From positions 1 through 24,932 of the forward strand of contig JAIRNN010000253.1 in NCBI GenBank assembly GCA_031257995.1: a DNA stretch of 24,932 bases, in the 5' to 3' direction. The position numbers and the translations under genes were made by a program. Source of the stretch: Spirochaetaceae bacterium (GTDB lineage Bacteria > Spirochaetota > Spirochaetia > Treponematales > Breznakiellaceae). This document shows positions 8,490 through 15,731 of the stretch, piece after piece. The notes under the pieces are model-generated. The model saw nothing but the letters and a program-made list of their open reading frames with translations, had not been told where the DNA came from and did no database searches. Numbering within the stretch: position 1 is the stretch's first letter; each line of letters starts with the position of its first letter.

Positions 8490-8604
8490 GCGGGGATACC
8501 CCGCACGGCCCAGCAGGGGTGTCCCGCACGGGCTAGCAGGGGTGTCCTGCTAGCCCGTGCAGGGGTATCCTGCTAGCCCGTGCAGGGGTGTCCTGCGGCC
8601 TCGC
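8490..8604. repeat. Tandem array, five units of 23 bp with GCAGG-CCTGC hairpin core
   Basis: Units start at 8490, 8513, 8536, 8559 and 8582, exactly 23 bp apart. The consensus core is GCAGGGGTGTCCTGC (5-bp stem, 5-nt loop), followed by an 8-nt linker TAGCCCGT. In the second unit the linker is in the reverse orientation (GCACGGGCTA), so units 2 and 3 together form a perfect 15-bp inverted repeat (8526-8540 with 8546-8560, 5-nt loop). The first unit has a diverged core, CGGGGATACCCCG. No stop codon interrupts the plus-strand frames across the units, but nothing suggests a protein. Confidence 0.85.
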
Positions 8605-8677
8605 GAGGATAACGAACCCCGTAGGGCTGCGCGAAGAGCGCCGCGCCGCACCCAACGTTGGCCGTATCAGCCTCTTT

Positions 8678-8798
8678 GTATCAGCCGATACAGCATCAGC
8701 CGATACAACGCCTTTGTATCAGCCGATACAGCCCCTTGGTATCAGCCGATACAACGCCTTGGTATCAGCCGATACAACGCCTTGGTATCAGCCGATAC
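8678..8798. repeat. Tandem array of 23-bp units with GTATC-AGCC-GATAC hairpin core
   Basis: GTATCAGCCGATAC occurs perfectly at 8678, 8716, 8739, 8762 and 8785, with a one-base variant (GCATCAGCCGATAC) at 8693. Spacing is 23 bp for the last four, and 15 then 23 bp around the variant copy, which marks a partial unit. The linkers are near identical (AACGCCTTG or AGCCCCTTG). The flanking TTG and CAA extend the stem to 7 bp in some units. The sequence has the same unit length as the neighbouring array at 8490-8604 but no sequence similarity in the core. Confidence 0.88.
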
Positions 8799-8880
8799 AG
8801 CCTCCCGGCGCCGGCCTTGTCCCCCGTCGGGGGAGCCGCCGCTCTCTCACCATACGCCGCCCCCGATGCATACGGATGAT

Positions 8881-8971
8881 AAAAAGGTCCACTGATTACC
8901 CAGATTACACTGATTTAAGAGAGGTTTTGAAGCAAAAAATCCGGATAATCCGGGGAATCTGTGGACCTTTT
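8881..8971. repeat. Long imperfect hairpin element (GGTCCAC ends)
   Basis: AAAAGGTCCAC (8882-8892) pairs perfectly with GTGGACCTTTT (8961-8971). Pairing continues inward with mismatches for about 25 more bases: TGATTACCCAGATTACAC on the left against the complement of GGATAATCCGGGGAATCT on the right. A short loop of about 17 nt remains. A T-rich run follows at 8972-8979, so it could also terminate plus-strand transcription. The GATTAC-type internal repetition resembles dispersed intergenic hairpin repeats found in many bacteria. Confidence 0.65.
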
Positions 8972-9198
8972 GTTTTTTTGTTTGCTTAAGAGGTGTTTAG
9001 CCGTAATGCGGCAAGCCTCTAGGCGGCGGCTGCCTTTAGCAGCTTGGCTAAACGTAGGCGGCGTCCCTCCGGCCTCGCCAAGTCATCACAAAACGGCAAA
9101 ATTTCGCAAAAATGCTCATTTCGCAAAAAACTTTCACTTTTTTCACTTTTTTTTCGTCCAAAATAAAGCAAAATGGCTCACAACCGCATAGTACTCTG

Positions 9199-9224
9199 TA
9201 CGGAGACAAATGTCCCGTAGGGGG
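9199..9224 (+). promoter_or_regulatory. Leader hairpin abutting the ribosome site of the RND-locus first gene
   Basis: TACGGAGAC (9199-9207) can pair with GTCCCGTA (9212-9219) around an AAAT loop with one bulged A. The GGGGG ribosome site (9220-9224) begins immediately after the stem, 5 nt before the ATG at 9230. The hairpin is small, so a regulatory role is only a suggestion. The A/T-rich stretch 9090-9180 upstream probably holds the promoter, but no convincing -35/-10 pair was found. Confidence 0.3.
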
Positions 9225-9229
9225 TTTAT

Positions 9230-10462
9230 ATGAAAGTATGTTGTTGTGCGCGGCGTGTCCGTGCGGCGGCATGGGTATGCGGTTTCTTGTTCCTCGCCGC
9301 CTGTGCCGGCAAAGACGAAAACGTAGCCGGAGACATAGACGAAGACGCGGCCGCATCTGCGGGCAAAGACCGTACGGAAGAAACGCGGTTCATTGAGGCG
9401 AGTGCCGGCAACGTTCCGCGATCTCCGCAGACGGGGGTTCCCGCTCAAACGCGGGACCCGGATTGGTTTGACCGGCTCGAACGGATGGCCGAGAGGGAAC
9501 GTTCAGGCGGGTTTGAGGCCGGCGCGGGGCTGCGCGAGTCAACGCTTCGCGAACAGGGCGGGGACTATGCGGGCGCGGTATTCGCCACATTCAAAGAATT
9601 GTTTTGGGCGTATTCTTTTGCCGCAGGAGAGGAACGGCGGCGGTCGGTTGAGTCCATGATCAAGGCGGGATTCCGTGGTCTTATGGATAACCTCGGGCAA
9701 ATGATTGATCCGGCTTCCGCAGAGGCGGCCAGGCAAGCGTCCCAGGTCTGCCTTTCGTTTTTCGAGGGACGTTATGAGGAAGCGGAGGCGTTGTTTGCCG
9801 GAATCGGGGCCGGACGCGGGGATGCCGAACCGGACGAGTTTTCCGCATGGATGGGCCTCGTCTGCGCCCTTGAAAACATGGCGAAGGCTGTCTCGCCGGA
9901 CATTCGATCGGGCGTTCAGGTGGACATTGAATCGGAAACGCCGCCGGATGCGGAGGGGACAAACGAGAGCGCTCTCCGTCATCTCCGCGCGTCCTATGCC
10001 AGTATCCGGTCGCGCTACGAGACCCTGCCCGCGTACTGGTATTTTGGGGCGCGGAATATGAAGGGGGAAAGTATCCCTGCCTATGCGGAGCGGGCGATAA
10101 ACCTGTCGCCGGATGGCCCCTATGCGGCGGAATCCCGCACGATGATTGCGGCGTTTACCGGCCTTCCGGAGGCGGACGGCGCGTCGATCCTCACCATGTA
10201 CGAGATCGAAACCGTGGTCGCCGGCGCGGTGAACGCCGGAAACCCGGAACTGCTGGCCGCCCTTTTCCCGCTGGTCGCGCTGCCTGACAACCCGTATACG
10301 CTCTACGCGGCGGGCGCCTTGCGCGGGATAGCCTCGGACAGCCGGTTCAAGAACTATTTTGACGCGCAACTGCGTTCGATAAAGTCTGGAAACTCAGAAA
10401 AAAAACAGGACAAGACCCAGGCGCGTCTTGCCGAACGGCTTACCTATGTTGTGAGGGGGTAG
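9230..10462 (+). CDS. Lipoprotein of unknown function, first gene of the RND efflux locus
   Basis: The predicted 410-residue lipoprotein has a cysteine-rich n-region (MKVCCCARRVR), a hydrophobic core and the lipobox FLAAC with the modified cysteine at residue 25. A variable acidic linker follows to about residue 75. The rest is helical, with repeat-like segments such as FATFKELFWAYSFAAGEERR, AARQASQVCLSFFEGRYEEA and SIPAYAERAINLSPDGPYAA, suggesting an alpha-solenoid or TPR-like fold. I do not recognise a named family. GGGGG lies 5 nt before the ATG. The stop is 2 bp before the next lipoprotein gene, and the operon continues to the outer-membrane channel and adaptor, so a role attached to that envelope complex is inferred, not shown. 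Confidence 0.8.
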   Translation: MKVCCCARRVRAAAWVCGFLFLAACAGKDENVAGDIDEDAAASAGKDRTEETRFIEASAGNVPRSPQTGVPAQTRDPDWFDRLERMAERERSGGFEAGAGLRESTLREQGGDYAGAVFATFKELFWAYSFAAGEERRRSVESMIKAGFRGLMDNLGQMIDPASAEAARQASQVCLSFFEGRYEEAEALFAGIGAGRGDAEPDEFSAWMGLVCALENMAKAVSPDIRSGVQVDIESETPPDAEGTNESALRHLRASYASIRSRYETLPAYWYFGARNMKGESIPAYAERAINLSPDGPYAAESRTMIAAFTGLPEADGASILTMYEIETVVAGAVNAGNPELLAALFPLVALPDNPYTLYAAGALRGIASDSRFKNYFDAQLRSIKSGNSEKKQDKTQARLAERLTYVVRG

Positions 10463-10464
10463 TT

Positions 10465-11136
10465 ATGAAAAAACAAGGATTGAAACCGGCTGTCATGGCC
10501 GGATGGCTTATCGGTATTTTGCTTGCCGGGTTCGTTTTTTCCGCCTGTTCGGGAGAGGATACCGGATCGGAGGCAGAGCTGGTGTTGTACGTCCGCGCCA
10601 AGGCGTTGTACGACGAAGGCCGTTTTGCCGAAACCATTCAATTGCTGGCGAAAGAGACGTTTATCCCGTCTCAGGTTCTGCGCGGGAAAGCGTTCTTTTT
10701 CTCAGGCGACCGTGAAAACGCCCAGAAGCAGTTTCGCGCCGTTCTGAAAAAAAGGCCGTCCGCAGTCGAGGCGTCCATCTATCTTGCGCGCGTCCTGCGT
10801 GAAAAGGGGGAGGGCGGCGCGGCGGAGAAAATCGTCAATCAGATACTCAGCGACGATCCGCAGAACATCCGCGCGCTGCGTCTTGCCGCCGATTTGCAGA
10901 AGGACAAGGGGCCTTCCCATTCCGCCGAGGCGCTGGCCTATCTTGACCGGGCTGTCGAAGCGTCGATGGAAACGGCGATGGCCATTCTGGAACGCGCGCG
11001 CCACAAATGGCTTTTGGGCAAGGATGCGGAGGCGCTGGCCGATCTTGCGGGCGCGAAGACCCTTTTTCCGCCGGACACCCCCGCGCTGAAAGTCGTTGAC
11101 AATCTGCAATCAACGATAGAGGAGTTTATACGATGA
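10465..11136 (+). CDS. TPR-repeat lipoprotein
   Basis: The predicted 223-residue lipoprotein has the signal MKKQGLKPAVMAGWLIGILLAGFVFSAC, with the lipobox cysteine at residue 28. Repeats read as TPR pairs: ELVLYVRAKALYDEGRFAET, then LRGKAFFFSGDRENAQKQFR, then EASIYLARVLREKGEGGAAE, then IRALRLAADLQKDKG, then AMAILERARHKWLLGKDAEA. Such proteins usually act as periplasmic scaffolds. The ribosome site GAGGGGG is inside the end of the previous gene. The last codons overlap the next gene in an ATGA, which points to translational coupling. The exact partner is unknown, but the adjacency suggests the efflux complex. Confidence 0.82.
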   Translation: MKKQGLKPAVMAGWLIGILLAGFVFSACSGEDTGSEAELVLYVRAKALYDEGRFAETIQLLAKETFIPSQVLRGKAFFFSGDRENAQKQFRAVLKKRPSAVEASIYLARVLREKGEGGAAEKIVNQILSDDPQNIRALRLAADLQKDKGPSHSAEALAYLDRAVEASMETAMAILERARHKWLLGKDAEALADLAGAKTLFPPDTPALKVVDNLQSTIEEFIR

Positions 11137-11753
11137 AAAAATTTGTTTGTAGAACAGGCGGTGGAAGCCGCGGCAAGGCAAGTTGCCAGCCCCGGCGCCA
11201 ATGCGCGCGCGGGGTTTCATACCCGTTTTGGAACATGGTATTGCTTGTTCTCGGTATGGTCATGGCGGGGACGCTGGCTTCGTGCGGTACCTACGAAAAA
11301 TCGTGGCCCGGTACTTTTCCGAAACAGAATACGGAAATTCAGGGCACGTTACAACTGGGAACGATAGACGTTGACAAACCCGGCGGATCCTATTCGATTG
11401 AACGGGAGATAAACGCCATTCTGCCCCTGCTCTTTTGGGAGATGGGCTATGTGTTTGAACCGGCGACCGGCGGCGCGGATTACATCGTGGACGTTTACGC
11501 ACGGGAGCGGGACATTCAGCACGGCTGGAAAACCAAGAAGTCAATCTCGCTTGAAGTGGTCCTGTGGCCAGTACAAACGGTGCGTTATGCGGGAGATGAA
11601 AGCGTGAGAACGCCTTACGCGGCGGGACGAACCGTGATCGCGGGAACGGCGGGACTTTCCGTTTCCGGCAATATGGAAAACCTGCTGAGAAAGACGGCAA
11701 AAAAAGCCGTGAAAGCGGCGAATCTAGTGCGGGAGAGAGAGGCGAATCAATAA
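11133..11753 (+). CDS. Lipoprotein of unknown family with a palindrome-bearing leader
   Basis: The predicted protein has 206 residues. The leader is unusual: MKKFVCRTG is followed by a basic, glycine- and cysteine-containing stretch of about 20 residues, and only then the hydrophobic core VLLVLGMVMAGTLASC with a good lipobox. The DNA for the extra stretch contains the palindrome GGCAAGTTGCC. The mature part looks beta-rich (ADYIVDVYARERDI, KSISLEVVLWPVQTVRYAGD) and ends in a basic helix. I do not recognise the family; it could be a distant relative of small outer-membrane lipoproteins such as DUF4136, but that is a guess. The start overlaps the previous stop (ATGA), with GAGGAG upstream. The stop overlaps the TolC gene start by 1 nt. 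Confidence 0.72.
   Translation: MKKFVCRTGGGSRGKASCQPRRQCARGVSYPFWNMVLLVLGMVMAGTLASCGTYEKSWPGTFPKQNTEIQGTLQLGTIDVDKPGGSYSIEREINAILPLLFWEMGYVFEPATGGADYIVDVYARERDIQHGWKTKKSISLEVVLWPVQTVRYAGDESVRTPYAAGRTVIAGTAGLSVSGNMENLLRKTAKKAVKAANLVREREANQ
11177..11187. repeat. GGCAA-G-TTGCC palindrome inside a lipoprotein leader
   Basis: This perfect 5-bp inverted repeat has a 1-nt centre and is flanked by GCCGCGGCAA and by further GC-rich symmetric sequence. It lies between the n-region and the hydrophobic core of the signal peptide and preserves the frame. It shares its core with the repeats at 3121, 8384 and 18674. Confidence 0.5.
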
Positions 11754-13138
11754 TGCCGTACACGAGAACCGTTTGGTTATTTGTTATTTTTATGGTTGCG
11801 TCCGGCGTTTTCGCATCCGACCGGGACGCGCTTGATCTGCCGCTGACGTTTGCCCGGTCGGGAGAGATGGCCGTCGCCGCCTCGATCGAGCTTCAGACTG
11901 AGCTTTCCCAGCAGACATTGAAAGAAAGCGCGTGGCGGATAGGTATTCGGGATTTTTTCCCGTCAATCACGCTGACCGCTTCGGAAGACGACCGGGTCTC
12001 GACCATCGGGGCGGATGCTTTTTCCAAGATGTACACCGTTTCGGTACAACAGTTGTTGTTTGACGGCGGGAAAATGTCGTCCGGCAGGAGGATCGAAAAG
12101 GCGCAGCTTCTGCTGCAAAAGGACACGCTTCAGAATATGTTGCGGGAAGTGTCGGAAAACGCGATCGCCGTGTACCGGCAGGTGTTACAGGGCCGGATGA
12201 CGCTTGACATCAAACGGCAATCGTTAGCCGCGTTGGAAAAACAGCGTCTGGTACTGGACACGGAAATGACACTGGGCCTCGCGCTTGAATCGGATCTGCT
12301 TGAAGCGGATATTATGCTTGAAGAGGCGCGGATCGAGATCGTGAACATGGAGCTTGAACAGTCGGAACAGGAAAAGCAATTTGCCGAGATGCTGGGTTTG
12401 GACCGGGTACCGGTCTTGGCGGAACAGATCGATATAACCCGTGTCTTTCGGCTGCCGTCCGTCAAAGCGGTGCAATCCGAAATACTGGCAAGGAATCCTG
12501 ATCTGGTCTCTTCCCAGCTTTCGATACGCCAGAAAGAGGAGGAGGCCAAATTCGCGTCCCGTCTTTGGATACCGACGATAAAAGGAACCGGCAGCTTTTC
12601 GTTGACCGGAGACCGTTATCCGCTGTCCCATTATAAATGGTCGGTCGGTCTCACGATCGACCTCTCGATGCCGTGGATCGCCAGCACAACATCGGGGAAC
12701 TACGGGGAAGAGCCCAAAACGGAAAGAAACGCCCAACTGTCGGAATCGGTAAAGTTGTTGCCCGATCCGGCTTCGGGACTATCCGGGAAATCGGCGAAAC
12801 TCGCGCTCAATCTTGAACGGAACAAGCATACGGTTGTTGTGCGGCGGCTGGAACGGAATGCGGAATTGCTGATGGAAAAGCTGGACTCTCTGATACGAAA
12901 ACGGGATTTGTCGATCCGTTCAAAAGAACTCGCGTCCGCCGGGCTGCGGCTTGCGGAAACAAGAATCAAGCTGGGGCATATCACCCGTTTGGACATGATG
13001 CAGATGGAACTTGATTATGCTCAAAGTGAAATTATGTGTGTGAACGCGGCGGTAGACGTTCTCTCGGCTGTCCGGGAGATCGAAAAACTCATGGCGCTGC
13101 CGCCGGGAGAATTTGAATATATAGGAGGAGCGCAATGA
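11753..13138 (+). CDS. TolC-family outer-membrane efflux protein
   Basis: The predicted 461-residue protein has a signal peptide (MPYTRTVWLFVIFMVASGVFA). Two OEP repeats follow. Each combines long amphipathic helices (LQKDTLQNMLREVSENAIAV, then ADIMLEEARIEIVNMELEQS) with a short beta segment (MYTVSVQQLLFDGGK and YKWSVGLTIDLSMPW), as in TolC barrels. It should form a trimeric channel across the outer membrane for the adaptor and RND pump. The second half carries an inserted polar loop around residues 320-360 (GEEPKTERNAQLSES...). The ATG overlaps the previous stop by one base, and the 3' end overlaps the adaptor gene by 4 nt, so this is a tightly coupled operon. Confidence 0.9.
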   Translation: MPYTRTVWLFVIFMVASGVFASDRDALDLPLTFARSGEMAVAASIELQTELSQQTLKESAWRIGIRDFFPSITLTASEDDRVSTIGADAFSKMYTVSVQQLLFDGGKMSSGRRIEKAQLLLQKDTLQNMLREVSENAIAVYRQVLQGRMTLDIKRQSLAALEKQRLVLDTEMTLGLALESDLLEADIMLEEARIEIVNMELEQSEQEKQFAEMLGLDRVPVLAEQIDITRVFRLPSVKAVQSEILARNPDLVSSQLSIRQKEEEAKFASRLWIPTIKGTGSFSLTGDRYPLSHYKWSVGLTIDLSMPWIASTTSGNYGEEPKTERNAQLSESVKLLPDPASGLSGKSAKLALNLERNKHTVVVRRLERNAELLMEKLDSLIRKRDLSIRSKELASAGLRLAETRIKLGHITRLDMMQMELDYAQSEIMCVNAAVDVLSAVREIEKLMALPPGEFEYIGGAQ

Positions 13139-14487
13139 TGAAAAGACTCATTTGTTACATGGCGGCGGCGCTTGTTTGTGTTTCCTGCGCGAACACGAAA
13201 CAACAGAACGACGCGAATGCCGCCGTGACGGTACGGGTGTCCCAGGCGGAAGCGGTTGACAAGCCGAACGAAGTTACGGGATTCGGCTCGCTCTCGTTTC
13301 TGCAAAAGAACGACATAAGCGCCCAGCAGGAGGGCGAGATCGCGGCGATATACCACCGTGAGGGCGAAGAAGTACGAAAGGGCGATATTCTCGCGCTTTT
13401 GAAAAACCCGCGCCTCAGTATCGCGGTGGAAGTGTCCGAGGAGGAGTACACCCAAGCGGAGTCGGCCTACCAACTGGCGAATATACGGCTGCTTGAAGGC
13501 GAGTTTAACGCTGAAGCGGAACTGTTAAGCATCGAACGATCCGAGGCGGAATTGCGGGAGCAGACGCGGTACCACAGTGAGCAGGTGAGAAAATTTAATC
13601 AGCAGACAACGCTCTATGCGGCGGGCGGCGTAAACGAAGAGTCGGTCCGCAGCGCGCGTTTTGAACTGGACGCTCAGGCCGCCCAGCTTGAATTGTCCGC
13701 CCTCGATATTGAAATCAGGAGAATAGGCCTGCGGGACAGGGATCTGCGGGCGGCGGGGATGAACGTGAGCTTGGACCCGGAAGAAAAGACGCGAGACTTG
13801 ATCGCGCTCACGACATCCAGTCTGCGTGTCGAATTGAAAGCGGCCGAGACGAGCCGAGAAATGGCGTATAAGAATCTCGTTTCGGCGAGGACTGCGGAGG
13901 CCGAGCTCAAGATTGCAAGTCCTGTTTCCGGTTTCATCGCGGCGCGGAATTTTGAAACGGGCGATCACGTCAAAAAAGACGATACCTTGTTCACCGTTTT
14001 GAACGCGGATTCGCTTTACGCCACCATCCCCGTGCGCGAGGCGGACGCGTTCCGCATCAAAAAGGGTATGCCGGTTGTGGTAAAGGTAGACGGTACCGGG
14101 GCAACCTACAACGCGAAGGTCGATCTGGTGTCGCCGATTGCCGATGTTCAGTCTTTTATGTTTAACGTCCGGGTCTTGATCGACGCGGCGGAATTGTCCG
14201 AGGCCGGGGCCGCAAAACCGGGAATGTTTGCCGAGGCGCGTATAACCGTTGGCAAACCGGACAGAACAATCGTGATTGACGACGAGGCGATCATCAACAA
14301 AAACAAAAAAGAAGGAACCGTTTGTGTCGTTCAGGGTCAGCGCGTTACGATGAGGCGGGTCATGTTTGGCGAAATATACGAAAACAAACGGGAAATTATG
14401 AGTGGGCTTGAAAATGGAGAATTAGTCGTACTGAAACCCGCATCCAATCTCAAGGAGGGAACCTATGTTCAAATTACCAAAAAATAA
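13135..14487 (+). CDS. RND efflux periplasmic adaptor (membrane fusion) lipoprotein
   Basis: The predicted protein has 450 residues. The lipobox is VCVSC with cysteine at residue 18, anchoring it in a membrane. The order of domains fits HlyD/AcrA adaptors. A first lipoyl half is DISAQQEGEIAAIYHREGEE with KGDILALL. A long helical hairpin spans about residues 100-255. The second lipoyl half is AELKIASPVSGFIAARNFET, with LFTVLNADSLYATIPVREAD after it. A beta-barrel and membrane-proximal domain follow (KPGMFAEARITVG, IVIDDEAIINKNKKEGTVCV). It would link the pump to the TolC channel. GGAGGAG precedes the ATG pair at 13135/13138; either may be used. The end overlaps the following lipoprotein gene by 23 nt. 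Confidence 0.92.
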   Translation: MMKRLICYMAAALVCVSCANTKQQNDANAAVTVRVSQAEAVDKPNEVTGFGSLSFLQKNDISAQQEGEIAAIYHREGEEVRKGDILALLKNPRLSIAVEVSEEEYTQAESAYQLANIRLLEGEFNAEAELLSIERSEAELREQTRYHSEQVRKFNQQTTLYAAGGVNEESVRSARFELDAQAAQLELSALDIEIRRIGLRDRDLRAAGMNVSLDPEEKTRDLIALTTSSLRVELKAAETSREMAYKNLVSARTAEAELKIASPVSGFIAARNFETGDHVKKDDTLFTVLNADSLYATIPVREADAFRIKKGMPVVVKVDGTGATYNAKVDLVSPIADVQSFMFNVRVLIDAAELSEAGAAKPGMFAEARITVGKPDRTIVIDDEAIINKNKKEGTVCVVQGQRVTMRRVMFGEIYENKREIMSGLENGELVVLKPASNLKEGTYVQITKK

Positions 14488-15721
14488 ATCCCGCATAACA
14501 GGCGGTGTTGTTACGGCGTTTGCCTGTGCTGTGTTCGTCCTGTTTTTTTCGTGTGAAACTGATGTGGAAGAACCCATTATCATTGCCACCTTTCCGCTGG
14601 AATCGGGCGGCATCCTCTACGGAAACTGGACGCCGATAAAAATTGGTTTCAGCACGCCGATGGCCGAGGCGGATGCAGCGTATTTGGCGGATGCCGTCAA
14701 GGTTCGGGATCATAACTATGTTGCGGTTTCCGGCGCCGTCACTTGGGAGGAGAATGCGGTTTATTTCCAGCCTGCGGAAAAATGGCAAACGGGCGAGAAG
14801 TACACCTGTTTCATAAACGGCGTTTTTTCCGCGCTGGACGGGCGTGTTGCCGTTATCAAAACGGAACTGGTGTTCTATGCCGTCTCAGGGCTGGAGGTTG
14901 AGGCGGAATTGCCGCCGGTTCCTGAGATAGAGGAAGTGTTTTTTTTAAGGAAAACCGGAGACGGCGGTTACGAAGAATCCCTTTATGACGTGGACGAATA
15001 CCTGAACAATGTCATAGAAGGCGAATGCGGCCTTAAAATTCGCTTTGATGAAGAGATGGATTTTTCAGAGCTTCGGAAAAGTTTACACATAGAACCCTAC
15101 CGGAATTATGACATTAAGGTTATCGACAACAGGACGCTGGACATCTATTTTAAGGCGGGAGTTAATCCACTCAAGAAAATCAGTTTTACGGTACAAGCGG
15201 ATATGCACTCGTTTTTGGGCGAGGAATTGAAACAGGATTATGAATTCACTTTTACCGAATGGAAAAGCGGTTTTGAGCTTTCGGCTATGGTGGTACTCCA
15301 GAATGTTGAATATGAAGATCAAGACAACGAATTACCCATAGACCTATTCAAGGAAAAACGGTTTCAGGTAGGGGCAGAGCTATATGATAATGAAATGATT
15401 ATTGATTTTACCTATCGGTTTAATGTTCCGCTTGACCTGGCTGCGGCGATAGATTCTTTGTCAAAAATTAAATTAATAGCGGATGACGAGAGGGTTGAAA
15501 TAACACCTCGTTTGCAGGAAATCGGACTCTTTAATATTGAATACGACCAAACATGGACGGACATGGAGTACGGTACTTTGGAGGATCCGTATCGGTATTT
15601 AATCGTCATACCGGGCGGCATAGACGGTCTTAATGACGGCAAGGGGCATTATTTGAAAGAGGATATAAATGTCATGCTGGATGTGGTTGACTGGGATGAA
15701 ATCGACCCGGATCGCAAATAA
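14465..15721 (+). CDS. Ig-like (SbsA/Big_5-type) lipoprotein, copy 1
   Basis: The predicted 418-residue lipoprotein has the lipobox FFSC. The first 130 mature residues follow the Big_5/SbsA Ig pattern: ATFPLESGGILYGNWTPIKI, FSTPM, VTWEENAVYFQPAEKWQTGE then KYTCFINGVFSALDGR. A second module carries CGLKIRFDEEMDFSELRKSL and ends near EFTFTEW. A third C-terminal part ends in VIPGGIDGLNDGKGHYLKED, a motif shared with the next gene. The start is fixed by AAGGAGG before ATG 14465, inside the end of the adaptor gene. It is the first of three related lipoproteins between adaptor and pump. Surface or periplasmic location is inferred. Codon use from about 15300 to 15600 is more AT-rich than in neighbouring genes. 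Confidence 0.82.
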   Translation: MFKLPKNKSRITGGVVTAFACAVFVLFFSCETDVEEPIIIATFPLESGGILYGNWTPIKIGFSTPMAEADAAYLADAVKVRDHNYVAVSGAVTWEENAVYFQPAEKWQTGEKYTCFINGVFSALDGRVAVIKTELVFYAVSGLEVEAELPPVPEIEEVFFLRKTGDGGYEESLYDVDEYLNNVIEGECGLKIRFDEEMDFSELRKSLHIEPYRNYDIKVIDNRTLDIYFKAGVNPLKKISFTVQADMHSFLGEELKQDYEFTFTEWKSGFELSAMVVLQNVEYEDQDNELPIDLFKEKRFQVGAELYDNEMIIDFTYRFNVPLDLAAAIDSLSKIKLIADDERVEITPRLQEIGLFNIEYDQTWTDMEYGTLEDPYRYLIVIPGGIDGLNDGKGHYLKEDINVMLDVVDWDEIDPDRK

Positions 15722-15731
15722 GGAGAAAGAT

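Noticed and set aside
8678..8798. Possible CRISPR array
   Set aside because: Repeats are only 14 bp and the spacers of 9 nt are nearly identical, with no cas genes nearby; this is a tandem repeat.
8557..8989. Overlapping open frames across the tandem arrays
   Set aside because: All three plus-strand frames are open because a 23-bp unit without stops cycles through frames; no ribosome site or family match.
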